Shown here: piece by piece, positions 1 through 5,527 of the stretch
Position numbering within the stretch: position 1 is the stretch's first letter
How the letters are laid out: every line of letters starts with the position of its first letter
From: an uncultured Clostridium sp.
GTDB taxonomy: Bacteria > Bacillota > Clostridia > TANB77 > CAG-465
Direction: 5' to 3'
DNA: 5,638 bases
NCBI GenBank assembly: GCA_900554875.1
Contig: USJA01000076.1
Span: 1 to 5,638 of the forward strand
The notes under the pieces: generated by a model
Database searches by the model: none
What the model saw: only the letters and a program-made list of their open reading frames with translations
Told to the model about the DNA's origin: nothing
Program-made: the position numbers and the translations under genes

Positions 1-9
1 TTCCGATCT
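1..9. other. Illumina adapter remnant at contig edge
   Basis: The first nine bases read TTCCGATCT, identical to the 3' end of the standard Illumina adapter (…GCTCTTCCGATCT). A match of this length exactly at the first base is very unlikely by chance, so genomic sequence probably starts at base 10. It marks an untrimmed contig end and should not be read as biology. Confidence 0.85.
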
Positions 10-149
10 AAAGACTTCAAAGACAATTTTATTGATTATAATATTAATTTTTATATTTTGCCATGAATTTCCTAAGACTCTCCCTAAACCATGTATATCT
101 TTATTTATAATTCATAAATTACCTTTCCTATTATCCTTCTCTCCCTTTA

Positions 150-1442
150 CTATGGCTTTAATGCTGTAATTGGTACAATATAAATACCTGTTTCTGGATC
201 TCTTACTACTGCCGAACATTTTCCAACTATAATGCACATAAATGCAGGCTTTTTTATCATATTATCGTAAAAATTTAATAGACTTTTCTTTGCTTCTTCC
301 ACTTGATTATACCCTAATTTTATTTCTACTGCTGCATATTCTCCATCTGAAAACTCTAAAATCGAGTCTACTTCCAATCCAGTAACATTATCTCTAAAAT
401 GATATAAATGTCCATCTAAATAGTCCATATATATTCTTAAATCTCTTTCTACTAATGCTTCAAACATAAATCCAAAAGTTTTTAAATCTTTTAAAAGTTT
501 TTCTGGTGTTACTCCCAAGCAAGCACATGATAATGACGGATCTGTAAGATGTCTTTTAGGAGATTTTCCAATTCTGTTAGGAGAACGATAATTTTCTCCA
601 TATGACTCCTGATTTTCAATTAAATGCAATCTATCTAATACATCTAAATAGTCAATTACCGTATCTCTACTAGATAAAAGTTCTGTTCCATTTTCATATT
701 CTTCTATATCTTTTATTATTGTTTTGTTTCCTACAATTGATGCTTCATTTCTTGCTAGTGATTTTAACAACATTTTCATTTTACTTTTATCTCTTCTTTT
801 TTCTGTTCCTACATTCATGTCTATATTTAAAATTGAATCTATATATGATTTTGGAATGAGACCAATCTTGTTTTCACTAACATTTATATTAGCTGGCCAC
901 CCTCCTCTTATTAAGAGTTTAGCTAATTGCAATATCTCTACACTGCCTGTATTAATTGTTTCCTGCGTATTATTAAGCATTTTTGTCAAAGAAGCTTCTC
1001 CTGATGAATCTCCTGATTCATATAAACTCATAGTATACATATTAAGCCTTCCAATTCTGCCTGCTCCTGAATGATGTACTTTTTCTTTCATTATTTTATC
1101 TGGTAATGTTGTAGAACCTGTTATAATAAAATTTCCCTTTTCTGTGGTTTTATCACATTCACGCCTAACTGCATCCCATATCGTTGGAACTAAATGCCAT
1201 TCATCAATTAATTGTGGTTTCTTTTCTATATCCCTATTAAAAATTGATTTTACATCTAATTTTGCCATTTCTCTTACATCATCATCATCCATATATACTT
1301 CACTCTTAGAAAGTCTTAATGATGTCCATGTTTTACCACACCATTTTGGTCCTTCTATGCTTACAGCTCCAAACACTGATAAATAATCCTCTAACTTTTT
1401 TTCAATCAATCTTTTTTTATATTTTTTTTCATCAATTGCCAT
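150..1442 (-). CDS. AAA-type ATPase with DUF4143-like C-terminal domain
   Basis: Predicted cytoplasmic ATPase of 430 residues; substrate and biological role unknown. Visible motifs: Walker A GPKWCGKTW (31-39), Walker B-type LIDEW (78-82), sensor-like FIITGST (105-111), then HSGAGRIGRLNMYTMSLYES (124-143), typical of the AAA_14/DUF4143 family. The middle (about 215-300) looks like a helical or winged-helix linker. The C-terminus carries EVD (357-359) and VEIKLG (372-377), the D…ExK spacing of a PD-(D/E)XK nuclease-like fold; E328 in FEALVE may be a further acidic ligand. The start is ATG 1442 because GAGGTGAT lies just upstream and a promoter lies behind it. A longer frame from GTG 1550 is rejected: it would run through three DNA repeats read in three different frames. 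It is monocistronic as far as seen, with no clear terminator before the contig edge. Family is secure; function is not. Genes of this type often occur as strain-variable accessory genes. Confidence 0.9.
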   Translation of the reverse strand: MAIDEKKYKKRLIEKKLEDYLSVFGAVSIEGPKWCGKTWTSLRLSKSEVYMDDDDVREMAKLDVKSIFNRDIEKKPQLIDEWHLVPTIWDAVRRECDKTTEKGNFIITGSTTLPDKIMKEKVHHSGAGRIGRLNMYTMSLYESGDSSGEASLTKMLNNTQETINTGSVEILQLAKLLIRGGWPANINVSENKIGLIPKSYIDSILNIDMNVGTEKRRDKSKMKMLLKSLARNEASIVGNKTIIKDIEEYENGTELLSSRDTVIDYLDVLDRLHLIENQESYGENYRSPNRIGKSPKRHLTDPSLSCACLGVTPEKLLKDLKTFGFMFEALVERDLRIYMDYLDGHLYHFRDNVTGLEVDSILEFSDGEYAAVEIKLGYNQVEEAKKSLLNFYDNMIKKPAFMCIIVGKCSAVVRDPETGIYIVPITALKP

Positions 1443-1446
1443 TTCA

Positions 1447-1454
1447 ATCACCTC
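1447..1454 (-). promoter_or_regulatory. Ribosome binding site fixing the ATPase start
   Basis: The minus strand reads GAGGTGAT, a near-complete match to the anti-Shine-Dalgarno sequence, with eight bases between GAGG and ATG 1442. It decides between this start and the upstream GTG at 1550. Confidence 0.85.
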
Positions 1455-1461
1455 TTCATTA

Positions 1462-1490
1462 AATATAGCATTTTTCCAACAAATAGTCAA
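1462..1490 (-). promoter_or_regulatory. Sigma-A-type promoter of the ATPase gene
   Basis: On the minus strand, TTGACT (1485-1490) and TATATT (1462-1467) are separated by exactly 17 bp, and TG one base before the -10 (TGCTATATT) makes it an extended -10. The predicted start point is near 1455, directly before the ribosome binding site, so the leader would be only about 13 nt. The 23-bp repeats begin seven bases upstream of the -35. Confidence 0.75.
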
Positions 1491-1497
1491 TATACAA

Positions 1498-1557
1498 TCG
1501 ACACTTTTTAATAATTTTGTTCGACACTTTTTAAGAGTTTTAGTCGACACTTTTTAA
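1498..1557 (-). repeat. Three 14-bp direct repeats, 23-bp period, upstream of promoter
   Basis: TTAAAAAGTGTCGA (minus strand) occurs perfectly three times, at 1544-1557, 1521-1534 and 1498-1511, with unrelated 9-bp spacers and an exact 23-bp step. The last copy ends seven bases before the -35 of the ATPase promoter. Since 23 is not a multiple of three, the copies are read in three different frames, giving VSTK, LKKCR and LKSVD in the upstream extension of the reading frame. Conservation of DNA rather than peptide is therefore what is seen. Likely a regulatory binding array (activator, autoregulator or AT-rich UP-like element). Another possibility is a recombination or variability element. Confidence 0.85.
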
Positions 1558-1761
1558 AAAACATTGTGCAAATTTTTAGTAATCTGTTATGCTTTTTTCG
1601 TTTTTATCTAGTATTATATGTTTTTAGTTTATTCTTTAATTCTTGTTCTTTGTCTTCATTTGATTTAAACTTCTTTGCAATTCCTTCAAGTTTTTTTATC
1701 TGAATATTGTTTGCTAATTTCTTTTAAAACTACAAGCATATTTTCTTCATATAATTGATTC

Positions 1762-1807
1762 GAGCTGTTCACTTTTGTGAACAGCTCTGAACAGCATTGA
1801 ACAGCTT
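1762..1807. repeat. Perfect hairpin plus 10-nt-period TGAACAGC repeats
   Basis: GAGCTGTTCAC (1762-1772), loop TTTT, GTGAACAGCTC (1777-1787) is a perfect 11-bp inverted repeat. From within its right arm, TGAACAGC recurs at 1778, 1788 and 1798, an exact 10-nt step. No T-run follows on either strand, so it is not a normal terminator. On the minus strand the repeat reads as AGCTGTTCA plus one base, inside the decayed gene. Confidence 0.85.
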
Positions 1808-1829
1808 AATTAAATAATATTTCCTAAAA

Positions 1830-1871
1830 AGTCCGGTTTTGTCCGGACAATTTTATGTTGAAAACCGGACT
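1830..1871. repeat. GTCCGG cluster with 11-bp inverted repeat
   Basis: AGTCCGGTTTT (1830-1840) and AAAACCGGACT (1861-1871) are perfect inverted copies around a 20-base interior. The interior starts with GTCCGGAC (1841-1848), itself a palindrome, exactly 10 bases after the first GTCCGG. This is one of the most GC-rich spots in a very AT-rich region. No T-run makes it a terminator on either strand. It sits directly after the winged-helix remnant of the decayed gene; read on the minus strand it encodes VRTKPDF in the same frame as that remnant. Confidence 0.8.
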
Positions 1872-2077
1872 ATCTTTTAAATTTATATTTACTTCCTTCT
1901 GTGTTTTCTATCATGTTATTATTTAATAGTATTGCTAATATTTCAGATACTCTGGAATTTTTTACATTGAAAAATTCTTTTACATCTTCTCAATAATGTA
2001 CATAGATATATTAATTTGAATTGTTTTCTCTTACTTTGAAGAAGATTCATAATTTCCACCTTTTCTTCCATGATATT

Positions 2078-2085
2078 CCTCCTTT
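2078..2085 (-). promoter_or_regulatory. Strong ribosome binding site of the decayed gene
   Basis: AAAGGAGG on the minus strand lies six bases before ATG 2071. It is one of the strongest ribosome binding sites in the window and is the main reason to treat 2071 as a genuine former, or still active, start. Confidence 0.75.
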
Positions 2086-2090
2086 AAAAC

Positions 2091-2119
2091 GTGAAACTTT
2101 TTTTAAAAATTTGTTTCAC
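2091..2119. promoter_or_regulatory. Inverted repeat GTGAAAC-N15-GTTTCAC, possible operator
   Basis: GTGAAAC (2091-2097) and GTTTCAC (2113-2119) form perfect 7-bp arms around 15 A/T bases. It lies just upstream of the ribosome binding site of the decayed gene, where an operator would be expected. The arms are about two helical turns apart centre to centre (22 bp), which suits a dimeric regulator. I see no convincing promoter overlapping it. Confidence 0.5.
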
Positions 2120-2142
2120 ATTTCAAAAATATGTTTTATTAA

Positions 2143-2182
2143 TTTTAACCGTTTTTTATATAAATAATATTTAAGGTTAAAA
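2143..2182. repeat. Weak inverted repeat between relic and CapA-like gene
   Basis: TTTTAACC (2143-2150) and GGTTAAAA (2175-2182) are 8-bp inverted copies with a 24-base AT-only loop apart from one G. It lies downstream of the CapA-like gene, but the stem is weak, the loop long and no T-run follows, so it is a poor terminator. It may be a chance pairing. Confidence 0.3.
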
Positions 2183-2215
2183 AATTTACACACTAAACAA
2201 TATCCGTTATTCTAG

Positions 2216-3448
2216 CTAAAATTTTACTATTATTTTATTATCACTTATTCCTGCATTTAAACCATTTTCTTGTGTCCTACTACATATGCTTTTCATATTT
2301 ATATTTGCAGCGACCTCATCATAATCTTTATATAATAAAACCTCTTTTGAATCTTTTATATAAATAGGCGTCATTTCAATACTAGAAAGCTTGGTATTTT
2401 CAAATTTTAAATCAAATAAATAATTCATCTTTGTAGTTTCATATTCTAAATCCGTCATAGCATAACCAGTTGTGTATATGATAGGTTTTCCGTTGTATAT
2501 ACTAATAGGTTGAATACCTATCGCATGTGTACCCATAACTAAATCTGCACCATTGTCAATAACATATCTTGCCATTTCTTCCATTTGTGTAGTTACACCA
2601 AAAAATGATTCTCCTTTTCCCCAATGTATATCAACTATAACAAAATCAGCCATTTTTTTAGCTTCTTGAATATTCTTTTTAATATTATCTTCATCATACA
2701 CACTTATACCATTTTTTGTATAATTTTCTTTTGTACCGATAATTACAGAATTAGTTGAAACAATAGCAATTTTTTTACCATCTTTTTCAAAGTACATAGG
2801 CATATCTTTTTTTCCAGCAACATATATTGAATTTTCCTCTAAAAGATTCTCTGTATTTTTAATAATTTCACTTGGATAATCAGCTATATGATCAGTAGCA
2901 ATAGACAATGCATCTATACCTAAGGCATTAAAAGCACTTAAAATATTTTTAGTCACTAAATAATTTGTTTTGGCATCTTCAATTTTATCTAGGTTTGTTA
3001 TATTAGTAGAAAGATTAGCATAGGTAAAATCAGCTTTTTTGGTTAAATCATATATATCTTTAAAAGCCATCAAATAATTATAGTCTAAATTTGTTGTAAC
3101 CTTACCACCCATCATTATCTCTCCAAGTACCATTAAGTCCATACTTGTATTTATATTTTCACTATAATTGTTATTATCCGATTTTTGATTATCTTGAATT
3201 TTTTCATCATGATTGCTTTCTACAATAAAATCACTTGAATTATCTTTTAATTCTTCTTTATCTTTAGCATATTTAATTGTAGATTTTTCTGCTTTTTTCT
3301 CAAGTAATTTCATACTGACTACACTTGATAAAGCCACAAATGATAGCACTATAATTACAACTATTAAAATGTTCTTTAATTTTAAATACTTCCAAGCATT
3401 AATTCTCCTTCTTTTGAATATAATTTTACGGGAACTTGTTTTCCCCAT
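2216..3448 (-). CDS. Membrane-anchored CapA-like (PGA_cap) protein
   Basis: 410 residues: a basic N-terminus (1-25), one membrane segment (about 26-45, no cleavage site evident), a charged Lys/Glu/Asp/Asn-rich linker (about 50-100), then a CapA/PgsA-type phosphoesterase-fold domain (about 103-365) predicted outside the cell. The family is linked to poly-gamma-glutamate capsule and surface polymers, but no capB/capC partner is here. Family landmarks are present but altered: LGEIMMGG (108-115) for the usual GDxMxG, ANLST (144-148) for ANLE, TDH (185-187) for NNH, IHWG (274-277) kept, GTHAIG (306-311) for GHHPH, and IIYTTG (323-328) for the usual Y-S-L-G-N. This could be a divergent subfamily or a protein with changed metal binding. 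ATG 3448 is the only sensible start upstream of the membrane segment; a fair AAAAGGGG lies 10 bases before it. The start lies inside the end of mtaB, so the genes are probably co-transcribed and translationally coupled. Confidence 0.85.
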   Translation of the reverse strand: MGKTSSRKIIFKRRRINAWKYLKLKNILIVVIIVLSFVALSSVVSMKLLEKKAEKSTIKYAKDKEELKDNSSDFIVESNHDEKIQDNQKSDNNNYSENINTSMDLMVLGEIMMGGKVTTNLDYNYLMAFKDIYDLTKKADFTYANLSTNITNLDKIEDAKTNYLVTKNILSAFNALGIDALSIATDHIADYPSEIIKNTENLLEENSIYVAGKKDMPMYFEKDGKKIAIVSTNSVIIGTKENYTKNGISVYDEDNIKKNIQEAKKMADFVIVDIHWGKGESFFGVTTQMEEMARYVIDNGADLVMGTHAIGIQPISIYNGKPIIYTTGYAMTDLEYETTKMNYLFDLKFENTKLSSIEMTPIYIKDSKEVLLYKDYDEVAANINMKSICSRTQENGLNAGISDNKIIVKF

Positions 3449-4698
3449 AAATTTTCATCCCCTTTTACTTTAACTTTTATATAATTTGGAGTATATCCAT
3501 ATAAATATCCATTATCATATGATTCAAGTAAAACATCCAAAGTCTTACCTAAATATTTATTCATATACTTACTTTTTAAGTCGTTTCCAATAGAAATTAA
3601 CTCTTCACTTCTTTTTGATGAAACATTTCCATCTACTTGATTTTCCATTTTAGCAGCCCTTGTCCACTTTCTTTTTGAATATTTAAACACATGTAATTCA
3701 TAAAACCCTATTCTTTTAACACCATCTATTGTGTTAGAAAATTCCTCATCTGTTTCTCCAGGGAAACCTACAATAATATCACAAGTAATGGCAGGGTTTG
3801 TAAAATATTTTTTTAACATAGAAACCCTATCAAATAAAAATTCTCGTGTATAATGTCTATTCATTCTTGATAAAACACCATTATCAATACTTTGAACTGA
3901 AATGTGAAAATGAGGGCATAGTTTATCAATTTTAGATAATTTTATAATATTATCATCAGTAAGTATTCTTGGTTCTAAAGAACCAAGTCTAACCCTATTT
4001 AATCCATCTATTTTGCTTATAGTTTCTACAACGTCAACTAAGCCGATATTTTCATCTAAATCCTTTCCATAGGATGCAATTTCAATTCCAACTAAAACAA
4101 CTTCTCTTACCCCATTTTTTACTAGAGATGTTACTTCATCCTTAATATTATCTAAACTTCTACTCCTAACTCTCCCTCTTAAATATGGAATTATACAGTA
4201 TGAGCAAAAATTATTACATCCATCTTCAATTTTTATACTTTCACGTATATTTATTCCTTTTTCCAACTTCTCTTTTTGAATATATTTTTTTACTTTAGCA
4301 ATATCTCCTATCACATATTTAGCCTTATTATTTTCTATTTTGCTTTCACTAAATTTAATGTTATTTTCCCCTAAATATTTTTCTACATATTTTACAACTT
4401 CTTTTTTTTCTTCATTTCCAAGGACTAAATCAACATTTTTAATATCATTTTCTTCTTTTATTGATTCAGCATAACATCCAACTAAAACTACAATACCCCC
4501 CATATTTTTAGCTCTACTTAAATATTGTCTTGTCTTCCTTGTTGACATATTAGTTACCGAGCATGAATTAATAACATATATATTTGCCTTTTCTGTAAAT
4601 TTAACAATCTCATAGCCTTTATCCATAAATTCTTTTATCATAATATCAGTTTCATATTGATTAACTTTACAACCTAATGTATAAAATGCAACTTTCAT
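3382..4698 (-). CDS. mtaB: tRNA t6A37 methylthiotransferase MtaB
   Basis: Radical-SAM methylthiotransferase of 438 residues, the usual length. It converts t6A37 of ANN-decoding tRNAs to ms2t6A, using S-adenosylmethionine and two iron-sulfur clusters. N-terminal cluster ligands: C10 (LGCKVNQYET), C46 (NSCSVTN) and C75 (VGCYAES). The radical-SAM motif CNNFCSYC has C161, C165 and C168, followed by IPYLRGRVRSR (170-180). GFPGET (311-316) and a C-terminal TRAM-like RNA-binding domain (about 375-438) complete it. CKVNQYETD and VTNxSxRKTRQ favour MtaB over MiaB or RimO. Some usual positions differ: E206 in GIEIASYG where His is common, QSIDN (269-273) for QSG-type, and KRKWTRAA (342-349) for KRxGTxAA. 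The start at 4698 has a near-perfect AAGGAG five bases upstream. It is the middle gene of the operon, 13 nt after the S4 gene and overlapping the next by 67 nt. Confidence 0.95.
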   Translation of the reverse strand: MKVAFYTLGCKVNQYETDIMIKEFMDKGYEIVKFTEKANIYVINSCSVTNMSTRKTRQYLSRAKNMGGIVVLVGCYAESIKEENDIKNVDLVLGNEEKKEVVKYVEKYLGENNIKFSESKIENNKAKYVIGDIAKVKKYIQKEKLEKGINIRESIKIEDGCNNFCSYCIIPYLRGRVRSRSLDNIKDEVTSLVKNGVREVVLVGIEIASYGKDLDENIGLVDVVETISKIDGLNRVRLGSLEPRILTDDNIIKLSKIDKLCPHFHISVQSIDNGVLSRMNRHYTREFLFDRVSMLKKYFTNPAITCDIIVGFPGETDEEFSNTIDGVKRIGFYELHVFKYSKRKWTRAAKMENQVDGNVSSKRSEELISIGNDLKSKYMNKYLGKTLDVLLESYDNGYLYGYTPNYIKVKVKGDENLWGKQVPVKLYSKEGELMLGSI

Positions 4699-4703
4699 CT
4701 TTA

Positions 4704-4709
4704 CTCCTT
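4704..4709 (-). promoter_or_regulatory. Ribosome binding site of mtaB
   Basis: AAGGAG on the minus strand within the 13-nt gap between the S4 gene stop and ATG 4698, spaced five bases from the start. It confirms the mtaB start and contrasts with the lack of any such site before the first gene of the operon. Confidence 0.8.
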
Positions 4710-4711
4710 CT

Positions 4712-5521
4712 TTAAATGTATTTTTTTACGTTTACAACAATTTTACCACTTTTAGTATGTCTTAATACTTTTCCAATTTTAACTTTACCGCACCTTTTAA
4801 AAGATACTACTTCATTTTCTTTTACACTATATGCAGGAAAAAACATTTCCCTTGAATTTACATATAAATCTCCATTTTGTATTTTTTGCTTTACTTCATT
4901 TCTACTAAGTGTAAAAATATCAGAAAGTATCAAATCTACTCTAAGTGATGATACAGTTATATCCATATCTTTTAATTTTACTTTTATTTTCGTAACTTCA
5001 TCTGAATATATATCTATACTCTTTAATTCTATTTCTGATCTTGCTACTTTTACCAAATTATCACATATGAATTTACTATTTTTCTTAAAGCAAAAAAAAT
5101 AACATATATCATTACATACAAAGATATCTCCTATCATTTCATCTTTTAAACCCAATGAATAAATTGTTCCCATATAATCTTTATGCGTAAGTTTCCCTTT
5201 AGTCTTAGGGATTATTTTAATTACTTCAATGTAATCTGATATAACATAATCTATATTTTGATCCAACATATATTCTGGGAAAAAGAAAATAACAAATTTA
5301 GATGTATCTTCTAGTGGGCTATAAATATAATAACTAATATTTAACTTATTTAGTACACTTATAGCAATTTCCTTTTCATACATGTTCAAAAATGTTGTAT
5401 ATATTAAATGATTACTTGTTTCAAATTTATTTGCCTTTTCTATAATCATTGAAACAAACATTTTATCTTGCTTTTTTTCATAAAAACTTAGTATTTTACT
5501 TTTTATTTGTTTATCAATCAT
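4712..5521 (-). CDS. ylmH: YlmH-like S4-domain RNA-binding protein
   Basis: 269 residues, close to the usual length of the YlmH family. The N-terminal domain has YTTFLNMYEKEIA (41-53), matching the family's TDFLDPxE-type stretch, and the characteristic LTHKDYMGTIYSLGLKDEMI (111-130) followed by GDIFV. The S4 domain begins at SSLRVDLILSDIFTLSRNEV (191-210) and continues through IQNGDLYVN (214-222). Family knowledge: S4 domains bind structured RNA, and B. subtilis YlmH is tied to stalled large ribosomal subunits in ribosome quality control. In many Firmicutes it sits in the division gene cluster; here it heads an operon with a tRNA-modification gene. ATG 5521 fits the family N-terminus; the next Met (21) would cut into the domain and has no clear ribosome binding site. 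No Shine-Dalgarno precedes 5521 either, and the promoter is so close that a leaderless message is predicted. Confidence 0.85.
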   Translation of the reverse strand: MIDKQIKSKILSFYEKKQDKMFVSMIIEKANKFETSNHLIYTTFLNMYEKEIAISVLNKLNISYYIYSPLEDTSKFVIFFFPEYMLDQNIDYVISDYIEVIKIIPKTKGKLTHKDYMGTIYSLGLKDEMIGDIFVCNDICYFFCFKKNSKFICDNLVKVARSEIELKSIDIYSDEVTKIKVKLKDMDITVSSLRVDLILSDIFTLSRNEVKQKIQNGDLYVNSREMFFPAYSVKENEVVSFKRCGKVKIGKVLRHTKSGKIVVNVKKYI

Positions 5522-5527
5522 GCATAT

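Larger units (their letters stand above)
1604..2071 (-). pseudogene. Decayed gene for a winged-helix-type protein
   Basis: ATG 2071 has an excellent ribosome binding site, but its frame stops after 42 codons (TGA 1943-1945). In the +1 frame, 1873-1989 encodes a 39-residue segment, VKEFFNVKNSRVSEILAILL then NNNMIENTEGSKYKFKR, that looks like the recognition helix and wing of a winged-helix domain; it ends at TAG 1870-1872. A further open stretch in another frame contains AVQCCSELF and then ENMLVVLKEISKQYSDK (about 1690-1807). Dropping one A from an A7 run there (plus-strand T run at 1691-1697) joins it to a charged helical tail, KKLEGIAKKFKSNEDKEQEL, ending at TAA 1604-1606. At least three shifts and two stops separate these parts. 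No intact family assignment is possible. My best guess is the C-terminal part of an AlbA_2/HTH-type regulator. Alternatives are a real 42-residue small protein, or non-coding DNA with chance frames. Confidence 0.5.

Noticed and set aside
10..111. Short open minus-strand frame reaching the contig edge (KDIHGLGRVLGNSW…)
   Set aside because: About 34 codons with no start codon or ribosome binding site in frame and no recognised family; it runs into the adapter bases, so it cannot be supported as a partial gene.
724..1386. Plus-strand frames of 80 and 116 codons
   Set aside because: They lie wholly opposite the ATPase coding region, are rich in Ser/Leu/Phe as expected from antisense reading of AT-rich genes, and have no convincing start site.
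1443..1550. N-terminal extension of the ATPase from GTG 1550 (36 extra residues)
   Set aside because: It crosses the promoter and three DNA repeats read in three frames, while ATG 1442 has a strong GAGGTGAT site and matches the expected family N-terminus.
1762..1787. Rho-independent terminator
   Set aside because: The hairpin is strong, but no T-run follows on either strand; the same is true of 1830-1871 and 2143-2182.
1762..1871. CRISPR array or insertion-sequence end
   Set aside because: Repeats are 8-11 bp with 10-nt steps and no unique spacers of CRISPR size; no transposase gene or flanking target duplication is visible.
3213..3473. Plus-strand 86-codon hydrophobic frame
   Set aside because: Antisense shadow of the CapA-like membrane segment and mtaB end; no ribosome binding site and no domain.
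4716..5102. Plus-strand 128-codon frame
   Set aside because: Antisense shadow of the S4 protein gene with biased Ser/Phe/Leu composition.
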